From SZUA-287 sp036397975 (GTDB lineage: Bacteria; Bacteroidota; Ignavibacteria; UBA10030; UBA6906), in contig DASWHW010000070.1 of the NCBI GenBank assembly GCA_036397975.1, positions 1-13,706 on the forward strand: 13,706 nt of DNA. Reading direction: 5' to 3'. Below the pieces are notes generated by a model, which was given only the letters and a program-made list of their open reading frames with translations, searched no databases and was not told the DNA's origin. The translations under genes were made by a program, and so were the position numbers. Shown here piece by piece: positions 5,923 through 13,706 of this stretch. Numbering within the stretch: position 1 is the first letter of the stretch; every line of letters starts with the position of its first letter.

Positions 5923-8900
5923 ATGAAACCTCATTATCCTTTTGTTGCCTTGCTCCTGATTGCCGGAAGCGCCCACCCACAATCAAACGTGGACCGTCTT
6001 GTGGAGGAGCTTGACTTTCTCAGCAACGGTTCTCTGAACAACTGGAAATACAGCACCGATTTTTCCGGCGATCCCATAATGGCGGGGTTCGACGACAGCG
6101 CGTGGACCACCCTCTCGCTCAATCAGTCCATCTACCCCGATTCGTGCTGGATATGGAAAGAAATCGAGCTGCCGGCGCGAATACTCGGCGAACCTCTCAG
6201 AGGCCCGGTAAGATTTCTCGTCTCGGTGGATGACTACGGATATCTATGGGTGAATGGAGAAAGCAAAGGTCACTTTCCCTGGGACGGTGAGTTCTTGTTA
6301 ACGAATGACGCAAGAGCGGGACAAAAATTCCTGATCGTGATCAAAGCGATTAACACCGGAGGACCGTTACGCCTGATCAGGGCACAAATCCAATCGGATT
6401 CTTCATCCGATCTCCGCGAGATGATCGAGGATTTCTCACTAAGTCTGAGGGTCGGCCAGAAGCTCCTAAGTTTCGATACGTACCAGACAAACGCCCGCCG
6501 TAAAGAGGATCCCAGTATTGACAAATCCCTTTTTGACAGAGGAGAAAAACAAGAGCTCAACGACCTCCTGCAATCGGTTGCGCCGACGATAGAAGTCGAT
6601 GAACTGAAGAGAGGCAACATTGCAGCGTTCAAGTCATCAATGGAGAGTGCCCGAACCCGGTTGAAGCCTGTCGGCGAATTCGCCCGGCGCTTTACCCTCT
6701 TTTTCACCTCTAATGCGCACATCGACGCCGCATGGCTCTGGCGAAAGGTGGAGACGATAGATGTGTGCAGAAATACTTTTTCTTCTGTCATGAACATGAT
6801 GAACGCCCGACCCGACTTTACCTATACCCAGAGCGCCGCAGCGTATTATGATTGGATGGAGCGCTTTGCCCCACCGCTCTTCGAGCAAATTAAATCGCGG
6901 ATTAACGAAGGCCGTTGGGAAGTCACTGGTGGCATGTGGGTGGAACCCGACTGCAATCTCCCTGGGGGTGAGTCGTGGGCGCGGCACTTGCTTTACGCAA
7001 AGCGGTATTTCAGAAAGAAGTTTGGCGTTGATGTGAGAATCGGATGGAACCCCGACTCGTTCGGCTACAACTGGAACATGCCGCAGTTCTACAAAAATGC
7101 AGGCATCGATGCATTCATTACACAAAAGATCGGGTGGAACGACACCAATGTTTTCCCCCACCGGGTTTTCTGGTGGGAGGCTCCGGATGGCTCCCGGATA
7201 CTCAGTTACTTCCCCTTCGATTATGTAAACACTATCGAGAATCCTTTCCAACTGATCGACTGGTTGCGACAGTTTGAAGCAAACACCGGCCTCACACGGA
7301 TGCTCATGCTGTTTGGCATAGGAAATCACGGCGGAGGTCCTTCATTGGAGATGCTTGCACGTATCGACAAATTGAAGTCACTTGACATTTTTCCGAATAT
7401 CGTGCATGGAACCAGCGCAACGTATCTCGAGTGGCTGAAATCCCAGAACCACTCGTCTGTTCCCGTGTGGAAGGATGAGCTGTATCTCGAATACCACCGG
7501 GGAACGTACACGACGCAAGCAAGGATGAAAGAGCGAAACAAGATGAGCGAGGCGTTGCTGACGAATGCAGAAAAATTCTCCGCGATCGCCTCACTGTATG
7601 GTCGTCCTTACAACGGCTCCGATCTTGAGGTAGCGTGGCGCAAAGCGTTGTTCAACCAGTTCCACGATATCCTCCCCGGCTCCGGTATTCGGGAAGTGTA
7701 CATCGACGCAAATGAGGACTATAACGAGACACAGGCGATCGGAGAATTTGAACTGAACGGCGCTCTCCAGAGCATAACGGGAAAGGTCAACACAGCTACG
7801 ATCAAAAACGGGATACCAATCGTTCTCTTCAACCCCCTCGCATGGGAGCGAACCGAGATCGTGAAGGTGAAACTACCAAAGGGAGATGCAGGTGAATATA
7901 CCGTGTTCGACCTGAATGGGATCGAGGTTCCCTCGCAAACGGTTTCTTCGGATCGGTATGACCGGGAGGTCTTCTTCATGGCCAGTGGCATTCCATCGCT
8001 TGGCTACAGCACGTGCGTTCTTCGAAAAACCAAACCATCTCCAACTCCTTCCGCTCTCAAGGTCACCGGTTCATCCCTTGAAAACGAATACTTCGCGGTC
8101 TCCATCGATCCCGAAACCGGATGGGTGAAGAGCATTCTCGACAAGCGGAAAGGCAGCGAGGTTCTGGCAGGTTACGGAAATGAACTTCAACTGCTCGAGG
8201 ATAGACCCTCGGCGTGGGACGCATGGAACATAGGACTAACAGGGAGAAAATATCCGTCGCGGTTCCGCGGTACCGAGGTTGTCGAGGCCGGACCGGTCAG
8301 GGTTGTACTGCGAATGCGCAGAGACTACCTCAAGCCCGGCGTGCAGAAGGATTTCCCCACCGAAGATTTCCCATCCACGTTCTTAACACAGGATATTGTT
8401 CTTGGTGCCGGGGTCGATAGGATTGACTTCCGGACGGAGGTAGATTGGTGGGAAGACAAGACAATGCTGAAAGCGGCGTTCCCCCTTTCGGTGAGCGATA
8501 CAATCGCGACATTTGATATTCCGTACGGAACGATCCGACGCTCGACCCGCACTCACACAAGCAAGGAGAAGGCACAGTTTGAAGTCTCAGCGCAGCGGTG
8601 GGCAGATGTCTCTCAGCGGGATTATGGTGTGAGTCTCCTTACAAAAACAAAGTACGGAGTAGATATCAAAGGGAACATCATGAGACTATCGTTGCTTCGC
8701 TCACCACTGTGGCCCGATCCTACGGCCGATCGAGGCAAGCATGAGATTGAGTATGCATTGTACCCTCATGCAGGCTCGTGGAGAGACGCCGGAACAACCC
8801 GGAAGGCTCTGGAATTCAATCGTCCACTGATTGCTGTTGTTACAACGGAACACAAAGGTACTCTCCCTCCTTCAGGTTCGTTCGTTGCAATTATTCCTTC

Positions 8901-9135
8901 GAACGTAATTCTCACATCAATAAAGAAGGCGGAGGAAGGAAGTGCCTGGGTGGTCCAGTATTATGAAGCCGAGGGAATCTCAACTGAAGCAACCCTCACA
9001 CTCCCAAGTGAAGTGAAAAAGGCTGTCACATCAAACTTCCTGGAAGAAGAAGGAGAGCCCGTGCCCTTCCAGGGCCGAGAGGTCAAACTGCGCACGCGGG
9101 CAAACTCCGTGGTGACGGTGAAGGTGTGGTTCTGA
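5923..9135 (+). CDS. Exported GH38 alpha-mannosidase
   Basis: A 1070-residue glycoside hydrolase family 38 enzyme, which hydrolyses alpha-mannosidic bonds with retention using a zinc ion. GAGAGG five bases before ATG 5923 fixes the start. A signal peptide (residues 1-19) exports it, and no T9SS tail follows, so it is likely periplasmic. Residues 35-158 are a jelly-roll, carbohydrate-binding-like domain (WKY at 41, FDDSAW 56-61, VNG 110). The catalytic domain starts near 257: NAHIDAAWLWR (zinc ligands H266, D268), GMWVEPDCNLPGGES, and WNPDSFGYNWNMPQ with predicted nucleophile D378. FNQFHDILPGS (577-587) supplies the fourth zinc ligand, H581. The general acid is less certain; D433 in FPFDYVN is a candidate. 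Residues about 640-1070 are the C-terminal beta-sandwich (GH38C). Length and domain order are normal. Linkage preference and natural substrate (N-glycan, mannan or mannosyl-lipid) cannot be read from the sequence. A sensor/regulator pair follows. Confidence 0.95.
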   Translation: MKPHYPFVALLLIAGSAHPQSNVDRLVEELDFLSNGSLNNWKYSTDFSGDPIMAGFDDSAWTTLSLNQSIYPDSCWIWKEIELPARILGEPLRGPVRFLVSVDDYGYLWVNGESKGHFPWDGEFLLTNDARAGQKFLIVIKAINTGGPLRLIRAQIQSDSSSDLREMIEDFSLSLRVGQKLLSFDTYQTNARRKEDPSIDKSLFDRGEKQELNDLLQSVAPTIEVDELKRGNIAAFKSSMESARTRLKPVGEFARRFTLFFTSNAHIDAAWLWRKVETIDVCRNTFSSVMNMMNARPDFTYTQSAAAYYDWMERFAPPLFEQIKSRINEGRWEVTGGMWVEPDCNLPGGESWARHLLYAKRYFRKKFGVDVRIGWNPDSFGYNWNMPQFYKNAGIDAFITQKIGWNDTNVFPHRVFWWEAPDGSRILSYFPFDYVNTIENPFQLIDWLRQFEANTGLTRMLMLFGIGNHGGGPSLEMLARIDKLKSLDIFPNIVHGTSATYLEWLKSQNHSSVPVWKDELYLEYHRGTYTTQARMKERNKMSEALLTNAEKFSAIASLYGRPYNGSDLEVAWRKALFNQFHDILPGSGIREVYIDANEDYNETQAIGEFELNGALQSITGKVNTATIKNGIPIVLFNPLAWERTEIVKVKLPKGDAGEYTVFDLNGIEVPSQTVSSDRYDREVFFMASGIPSLGYSTCVLRKTKPSPTPSALKVTGSSLENEYFAVSIDPETGWVKSILDKRKGSEVLAGYGNELQLLEDRPSAWDAWNIGLTGRKYPSRFRGTEVVEAGPVRVVLRMRRDYLKPGVQKDFPTEDFPSTFLTQDIVLGAGVDRIDFRTEVDWWEDKTMLKAAFPLSVSDTIATFDIPYGTIRRSTRTHTSKEKAQFEVSAQRWADVSQRDYGVSLLTKTKYGVDIKGNIMRLSLLRSPLWPDPTADRGKHEIEYALYPHAGSWRDAGTTRKALEFNRPLIAVVTTEHKGTLPPSGSFVAIIPSNVILTSIKKAEEGSAWVVQYYEAEGISTEATLTLPSEVKKAVTSNFLEEEGEPVPFQGREVKLRTRANSVVTVKVWF

Positions 9136-9160
9136 CGAAGCACACTTGCAAAAAAGGCGC

Positions 9161-9166
9161 TATAAT
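9161..9166 (+). promoter_or_regulatory. Possible -10 element upstream of the sensor kinase
   Basis: A perfect TATAAT lies in the 143-bp gap between the mannosidase and the sensor gene. No good -35 box is found at 15-18 bp (the bases around 9138-9144 match poorly), and TTGCAA at 9146-9151 is too close at 9 bp. If used, it may need an activator. Transcription from the mannosidase promoter reading through is the alternative, because no terminator is visible in the gap. Confidence 0.35.
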
Positions 9167-9256
9167 TCTTGTTGGGGAACATAACAAAAGGTGATCAACC
9201 AACATGAGGTCGAAATGCCTAAAACTCCTCATTGTGCCCGGTGCTTGAGTTTTCCC

Positions 9257-9277
9257 CGAAAGCTCCTTAGCTTTTCG
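9257..9277 (+). promoter_or_regulatory. Hairpin abutting the sensor kinase start codon
   Basis: CGAAAGCT (9257-9264) can pair with AGCTTTTCG (9269-9277), with one bulged T and a 4-nt CCTT loop. The hairpin ends one base before the ATG at 9279 and occupies the place where a ribosome-binding site would be. It could lower or regulate translation of the kinase. It could also be chance, since the stem is short and A/T-containing. Confidence 0.3.
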
Positions 9278-9278
9278 A

Positions 9279-12200
9279 ATGAAGCACACAGTGTTGCCCA
9301 TCCTCGGGATAGCACTTCTATTGATGATGCCTCCCCGGCCATGCCATGGCCAGCCAGCCCAGCTTGAGTTAGACCATATCACCGCTACTCAGGGTCTCTC
9401 CAATTTCTCTGTCATCTCCATCACTCAAGACAAGACGGGGTTTCTCTGGTTCGGCACAGAGGATGGCCTGAATCGTTACGACGGGTATTCCTTCCACGTC
9501 TACCGTCATGATGGCGACGACACTTCATCTCTGGCGCATTCACGAATTCAATCCCTCACTGTAGACCGCGAGGGAAATCTATGGGTAGGAACGTCTCGAG
9601 GATTGGACCGGTATGACAATGGCGTCGATGGATTCATTCATGTTCACAGGGTTTACCAAGGCGCAAGCTGGTTAGCAAAGACCGCAGTGAATGCAGTCAT
9701 TGAGGACCACCGTGGAGTTCTCTGGATTGGAACCTCTAGTGGGCTGGGTCTGCTTGATCCTGCTGGGGGCATTTGCAGAAAACTCGATCGGGAAAACAGT
9801 AATCCATTTCTTCCCCCAAGCACAAGCGTAACTTCTCTACAGGAAACAGATGACGGAGTTCTTTGGTTAGGCACCTCTCATGGCCTCTACATGATGGACT
9901 CATCCCGCACACACATTACATATATTCATACACTTATCCCTCCCACATCAAAACCAAGCTCCATCGCCGCCCTGGCCAAAACAGCCGATCAAAATCTATG
10001 GGTCGGTGCCGTTGAAGGTCTTTATCTTCTCGACCGACGTATCAAGTCCCTCACCGCATATGTTGGGCCTGTTCGTGAAGGAACCCGATTCCCTCGTGAT
10101 ATGGTGAACAGCCTCTTTGTTGACAGCCGGGGCGTTCTGTGGGTTGGAACGATTCAATCCGGGGTTTTTGCTCTTGCTCCAAGTGGGACAGACTTCTTCC
10201 AATATCTTAACGATCCCGGCAATCCGCGTTCTCTCGATAGGAACCGGATTAACACCATCTTCGAGGACCGGGCGGGAGTGCTCTGGATCAGTACGTATCG
10301 TGGCGCTCTCAACAGATTTGACAGACGGAGGGAGGTGTTCTTTCACGTTCGGTCGCCACGAAGCGTGTACGGTGTGCTGTTGGACTCGCACGGTGTTCTC
10401 TGGCTCGGGGGCGATGAGGACGGTCTCTGGCAGATGGCCGATGGGGTGAATACGCAGGCGCGACCCTTGCAAAGTTCTCCTTTCAAGAGAGGAGAAAATG
10501 TGCTCGCGTTGGCCGAAGATGAGAACAGCAACATCTGGATAGGGACCGATCAAGGGCTCCTTCAATATGATCGTCGCCGCAATCTATTTTCCAAAACCAC
10601 GATTCCGTTCAATGCCCCCGTAAAGACTCTTCTGGTCGATGCTGACGGCAATCTATGGATCGGAACACAAGGAAGTGGACTTGCGTGGTACGATCCTGTA
10701 AAAAAAATACACAAGTGGTATCGCCATGATCAGGCAAACCACAGGAGCATTAGCAGCGATCACATTTGGTCAATAAGGAATGACAGTTCCGGAATGATTT
10801 GGTTGGCGACGTTCGGAGGCGGCTTGAACATGCTCGACCCCACCACAGAAACATTCACTCGCTTCGCCAATGATTCACTCGGGAGCGATGGTGCTTACTC
10901 TGTATGGGTTGACAATAGAAGTAACGTGTGGGTTGGGACCTTTGGTGGTGGTCTGAGCATGCTTGACAGATCGTCGGGATTGTTTACCCGCAATACAGTG
11001 AAACAAGGTCTACCAGACAACTTTGTAAAATGTGTTATCGGAGATGAGCAAGGTAACATCTGGATCAGCACAGACAAAGGGATTGCCCGTCTTGACCCTC
11101 GGACAGGTGCGATCAGGAGTTATTCATCGCGAGACGTTCTGCATGGCGATGTGTTTCTCTCCGGTTCTTGTTTTCGTTGCAGCAATGGCCGGCTCATCTT
11201 TGGTGGAGAGGAAGGGACAACAATATTTCATCCGGACAGCATCCGCTTCAACACTGCTGCTCCTCCTATCATTCTCACTGCGTTTGAGATTTTTAATCAG
11301 CCGTTTTCAAACGAACGGTCCGTTCTCCGTATTGGCGATGTTAACCTGACACATGACCAAAATTCTGTTTCCTTTCAGTACGTTGCCTTTGACTATGCAA
11401 ACCCGGGGGGTATTACCTACACCTACAAGCTTGAAGGAGTTGACCGCGATTGGGTCGACGCCAACGACCGCCGATATGCAGCTTATGCGCATTTGCAGCA
11501 CGGGACATACACCTTCCGGGTCCTCGCTACAAACGATGACGGGATCACAAACCTCGACGGAGCAAGCCTCCGCCTCACCATCGCTCCCCCCTTCTGGCAA
11601 ACATGGTGGTTTCGCGTGCTTTTTGTTGCCGTCCTTGCCGTGTTGTTGTATTCAATCTATCGATTCCGTGTTCGACGAGTTCTCCTGATTGAAGGCCTGC
11701 GTCGGGGCATCGCACAAGATCTGCATGACGACGTGGGTACAAACCTGAGCGCCATCGTTCTTTCAAGCCAGATGATGCAGCGGAAGTTCTCACTTCCAAA
11801 AGCTGCGCAGACCGAGCTTCAGGAAGTTCGGGAGGTTGCCTCCCGTACGCAGGATCTTATGCGAGATATCGTTTGGATGCTCAATCCGGAGAACGATTCT
11901 CTCAATGTATTCTTGGAGAAGATGAAGCAAGAGGCATCGCGCTTGCTGAAAGAGATCCCCTATCAATTTCACGTGTCCGGAGTGCAATCGGAAAGCACAA
12001 TGGACCTTGTTGTGAAACGAAATATCTTCCTTATCTATAAGGAAGCTCTCAACAACATAATCAGGCATTCTGATGCAACAAGAGTTGAAATCTCTGTTGC
12101 CCGGGATGATTCAATACTCAGTTTAGAGATTATGGACAATGGGAAAGGATTTGACCCGCAGGCTGAAACCGGGGGTAACGGGCTTCAGAACATGAGAACA

Positions 12201-12299
12201 CGGTCAGATCACATCGCCGGAACCATCGATATAAATGGCGCACCCGGCTCTGGAACAACTATCCGGCTAAAAATGAAAATAGCGCGTTCAAGTAATTGA
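9279..12299 (+). CDS. Membrane sensor histidine kinase: double reg_prop propeller, Y_Y_Y domain, HisKA_3/HATPase
   Basis: A 1006-residue sensor. A signal sequence (MKHTVLPILGIALLLMM, CHG before Q25) leads into about 14 propeller blades, each carrying a motif like LWFGTEDGLNRYD; they end near residue 655, consistent with two seven-bladed propellers. A Y_Y_Y domain (about 665-768) and one membrane helix (about 776-795) follow. The cytoplasmic part has a HisKA_3-type dimerisation region with phosphoacceptor H816 in QDLHDDVG and an ATPase domain with the N-box (N925/N926 in EALNNIIRH), DNGKGFD and GGNGLQNM. It should autophosphorylate on H816 and pass phosphate to the regulator encoded 31 bases downstream. 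The periplasmic half matches that of Bacteroidota HTCS glycan sensors, but there is no fused receiver or AraC domain. ATG 9279 is the first possible start after an in-frame TGA (9246-9248). It has no Shine-Dalgarno sequence and abuts a hairpin. The ligand is unknown; a mannoside is plausible from context only. Confidence 0.93.
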   Translation: MKHTVLPILGIALLLMMPPRPCHGQPAQLELDHITATQGLSNFSVISITQDKTGFLWFGTEDGLNRYDGYSFHVYRHDGDDTSSLAHSRIQSLTVDREGNLWVGTSRGLDRYDNGVDGFIHVHRVYQGASWLAKTAVNAVIEDHRGVLWIGTSSGLGLLDPAGGICRKLDRENSNPFLPPSTSVTSLQETDDGVLWLGTSHGLYMMDSSRTHITYIHTLIPPTSKPSSIAALAKTADQNLWVGAVEGLYLLDRRIKSLTAYVGPVREGTRFPRDMVNSLFVDSRGVLWVGTIQSGVFALAPSGTDFFQYLNDPGNPRSLDRNRINTIFEDRAGVLWISTYRGALNRFDRRREVFFHVRSPRSVYGVLLDSHGVLWLGGDEDGLWQMADGVNTQARPLQSSPFKRGENVLALAEDENSNIWIGTDQGLLQYDRRRNLFSKTTIPFNAPVKTLLVDADGNLWIGTQGSGLAWYDPVKKIHKWYRHDQANHRSISSDHIWSIRNDSSGMIWLATFGGGLNMLDPTTETFTRFANDSLGSDGAYSVWVDNRSNVWVGTFGGGLSMLDRSSGLFTRNTVKQGLPDNFVKCVIGDEQGNIWISTDKGIARLDPRTGAIRSYSSRDVLHGDVFLSGSCFRCSNGRLIFGGEEGTTIFHPDSIRFNTAAPPIILTAFEIFNQPFSNERSVLRIGDVNLTHDQNSVSFQYVAFDYANPGGITYTYKLEGVDRDWVDANDRRYAAYAHLQHGTYTFRVLATNDDGITNLDGASLRLTIAPPFWQTWWFRVLFVAVLAVLLYSIYRFRVRRVLLIEGLRRGIAQDLHDDVGTNLSAIVLSSQMMQRKFSLPKAAQTELQEVREVASRTQDLMRDIVWMLNPENDSLNVFLEKMKQEASRLLKEIPYQFHVSGVQSESTMDLVVKRNIFLIYKEALNNIIRHSDATRVEISVARDDSILSLEIMDNGKGFDPQAETGGNGLQNMRTRSDHIAGTIDINGAPGSGTTIRLKMKIARSSN

Positions 12300-12330
12300 C
12301 TAGCCTTCAACAACGAGGTAACTTGGGGAC

Positions 12331-13008
12331 ATGCTCAGAAAACCCGGTATTAAACCGCTCTCCTCACAAGAAGACCGATACTCTGTCTGGGTGATCGAAG
12401 ACAATTATGAATTCAGACGTCAGCTTGTTGGCCTGCTAAACATCAGCGACGTCTTTCGCTGTGATGCAGATTTCGGTGCGTGTGAACCGTCGCTCAAAGC
12501 CCTGGAGGATTCCTCGCCTCCCGATATGGTTCTGCTTGATATTGGTTTACCCGGAATGAGCGGCATTGAGGGAATTCGGCGTATTAAGTCGATAGCTCCT
12601 TCCACAGAAATCGTTATCCTCACGGTCTTTGAAGACAACGAGAATGTTGTTCGCGCCATTGCAGCCGGTGCGTCCGGGTATCTCCACAAGGGCTCTTCCA
12701 TAGAGAATGTTCTTGAGTCCCTCGAGGCCATTCTAGCGGGCGGGGCCCCCATCAATCCACATATTGCCCGGAAAGTACTGGCAATGTTTGCTGCATTGTC
12801 GGCTCCTAAGACAGACTACGGACTCACAAAACGCGAGGCGGAAATTCTCCATTTACTCCTCGATGACCCCAGCCAGAGGCAGATTGGCGAGGCTCTCCAC
12901 ATCAGTCACCACACCGTCAACATGCACTTGCGCAATATCTACGCGAAGCTCCAGGTTCAGTCCAAAAGCGGAGCAATTGCGAAAGCCCTCAAAGAGCGGT
13001 TGGTGTAG
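12331..13008 (+). CDS. NarL/LuxR-family response regulator, partner of the upstream sensor kinase
   Basis: A 225-residue two-domain regulator. The receiver domain (about residues 19-135) has the acidic pair E23/D24, phosphoacceptor D70 in LLDIGLPGMSG, T98 in VILTVF and K120 in GYLHKGS, so all phosphorylation residues are intact. A LuxR-type helix-turn-helix occupies about 163-225 (LTKREAEILHLLL, QIGEALHISHHTVNMHL, IYAKL). Phosphorylation by the adjacent HisKA_3 kinase should promote dimerisation and DNA binding. HisKA_3 kinases and NarL-type regulators are the standard pairing. ATG 12331 starts 31 bases after the kinase stop, with GAGG 12 bases and GGGG two bases upstream, so both genes are probably cotranscribed. 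Targets are unknown; the alpha-mannosidase gene is the nearest candidate. No clear terminator follows within the next 200 bases. Confidence 0.94.
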   Translation: MLRKPGIKPLSSQEDRYSVWVIEDNYEFRRQLVGLLNISDVFRCDADFGACEPSLKALEDSSPPDMVLLDIGLPGMSGIEGIRRIKSIAPSTEIVILTVFEDNENVVRAIAAGASGYLHKGSSIENVLESLEAILAGGAPINPHIARKVLAMFAALSAPKTDYGLTKREAEILHLLLDDPSQRQIGEALHISHHTVNMHLRNIYAKLQVQSKSGAIAKALKERLV

Positions 13009-13214
13009 CTCCGGCTCACTCCCCCTTCAGAAACCGCTTGCCGTGCATCACCCTCCCCCAAAATAACGTACGCAAGTAATACCGCGACAAATGGACACTC
13101 GGTACATTGCCGGGAGCGATGTAGAAGAAGTCTGCTCGTAGCGGTGTGAGACAAATGATGAAATAGCTCCTGGTGTAATCCATCTTCGACTGAAACTTTG
13201 ATTATGAGGAAGAA

Positions 13215-13706
13215 ATGAAGAAATCTAAAATGGCATATTCATTATCCGTTCTGTTTCCTGCTATCCTCAATTCGACGCTGCTGTTTGCCCAGTGGTCAAC
13301 TGACCCAAATCTCAACAACCCCATCTCCACCGCAGCGAAAAGTCAATATGATCCCATAATTGTGAGTGATGGCGCAGACGGGGCAATCATTACCTGGACT
13401 GACCTCCGTAGCGGCACAGACCATGACATCTATGCGCAGCGCATCAATGGCTCGGGTGTGGTGCAGTGGACAGCCAACGGTGTTGCCATCTCCACCGCGC
13501 CGAACGATCAAGTAAGTCCCACCATTGCAAGCGATGGCGCAGATGGCGCAATCATTACCTGGACTGACCTCCGTAGCGGCACAGACTATGACATCTATGC
13601 GCAGCGCATCAACGGCTCGGGCGCGGTGCAGTGGACAGCAGACGGTGTCGCCATCTGCACCGCAACGAACGAACAACTCTATCCCACCATTGTGAGCGAT
13701 GGCGCG
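13215..13706 (+). CDS. Secreted tandem-repeat protein (3' end missing)
   Basis: The frame is open from ATG 13215 to the end of the window (164 complete codons) with no stop, so the gene continues outside. AGGAAG just upstream supports the start. A signal peptide (MKKSKMAYSLSVLFPAILNS, cleavage after LFA with Q26 next) exports it. After a short linker (WSTDPNLNNPIST) come repeats of exactly 55 residues: SDGADGAIITWTDLRSGTD, DIYAQRINGSG, VQWTA(N/D)GVAI. Two full units (residues 51-105 and 106-160) and the start of a third are visible. The regular beta-strand pattern suggests propeller-like blades. In FCB genomes such repeat proteins usually end in a T9SS tail, but that end is not in view. Function unknown; a surface or extracellular structural or binding role is inferred. 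Confidence 0.88.
   Translation, partial: MKKSKMAYSLSVLFPAILNSTLLFAQWSTDPNLNNPISTAAKSQYDPIIVSDGADGAIITWTDLRSGTDHDIYAQRINGSGVVQWTANGVAISTAPNDQVSPTIASDGADGAIITWTDLRSGTDYDIYAQRINGSGAVQWTADGVAICTATNEQLYPTIVSDGA
13365..13706 (+). repeat. In-frame 165-bp tandem repeats
   Basis: Unit 1 is 13365-13529 and unit 2 is 13530-13694; unit 3 begins at 13695 and runs off the window. Direct comparison of units 1 and 2 gives 20 mismatches in 165 bases and no indels (about 88% identical). Several of the changes are silent. Differences cluster in the last 10 codons of the unit (the T-A-x-N-x-Q-x-x-P-T segment), while the DGA..TWTDLRSGTD half is almost unchanged. The pattern fits recent duplication or ongoing gene conversion within the array. 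Confidence 0.92.

Noticed and set aside
6270..7329. Two long minus-strand open frames (175 and 230 codons) inside the mannosidase gene
   Set aside because: They lie wholly antisense to a well-conserved GH38 coding sequence, have no recognisable domains, and overlap each other. They arise from codon bias of the + strand gene.
9146..9166. TTGCAA plus TATAAT as a complete promoter for the sensor gene
   Set aside because: The spacer would be only 9 bp, incompatible with sigma70 binding; only the -10 part is kept, as a weak candidate.
9996..10565. Minus-strand 189-codon frame inside the sensor gene
   Set aside because: It is antisense to the repeated propeller blades and owes its openness to their repeated codons; no protein features are visible.
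13009..13214. Possible terminator or small gene between the response regulator and the repeat protein
   Set aside because: No stable hairpin with a T-run and no convincing reading frame or promoter could be identified in these 206 bases.
13296..13676. Minus-strand 126-codon frame with internal repeats
   Set aside because: Its repeats are the reverse-complement shadow of the 165-bp repeats of the + strand gene, which has a signal peptide and Shine-Dalgarno site.

Overview
The window looks like chromosome from a member of the FCB superphylum (Ignavibacteriota-like, or a related Bacteroidota-allied lineage). Two proteins end in type IX secretion system (T9SS) type A sorting tails of the QNYPNPFNP...YQ(I/V)P form, which is typical of Ignavibacteria and relatives. 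The other secreted proteins are built from modules common in the same group: Asp-box propellers, GWNLI modules, a tail-fibre-like stalk protein and two-component-regulator propellers. Predicted signal-peptide cleavage sites are mostly followed by glutamine, as in Bacteroidota. Base composition appears roughly balanced. Clear Shine-Dalgarno sites and sigma70-like promoters with 17-bp spacers are present, so expression signals are less divergent than in classical Bacteroidia. All genes found are on the + strand.

Layout. (1) 1-972: 3' part of a secreted Asp-box propeller protein with a T9SS tail, closed by an intrinsic terminator (997-1030). (2) A near-consensus promoter (1086-1114) drives a secreted metallophosphoesterase (1135-2997) with a jelly-roll domain and two GWNLI modules. 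Just past its stop lies a broken relic of a T9SS tail (3016-3114), then a second terminator. (3) A promoter at 3394-3422 and a leader of about 185 nt precede a probable two-gene operon: a tail-fibre-like secreted protein (3614-5011) and a small T9SS-tailed protein (5066-5635), followed by a long hairpin. (4) A promoter at 5817-5845 precedes a large exported GH38 alpha-mannosidase (5923-9135). (5) A two-gene signalling unit follows: a 1006-residue sensor with a double periplasmic propeller, Y_Y_Y domain, one membrane helix and HisKA_3-type kinase (9279-12299), and 31 bp later a NarL/LuxR-type response regulator (12331-13008). (6) The window ends inside a secreted protein made of 55-residue tandem repeats (13215 to beyond 13706).

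How they may work together (inference). Most products act outside the cytoplasm. The alpha-mannosidase next to a propeller sensor resembles the enzyme-plus-sensor logic of Bacteroidota polysaccharide-utilisation loci. Here, however, sensor and regulator are separate proteins of the HisKA_3/NarL type, and no SusC/SusD pair is visible. The other secreted proteins are probably surface or envelope components with no shared pathway that can be proved from this window. No RNA genes, CRISPR arrays, insertion sequences or attachment sites were seen.
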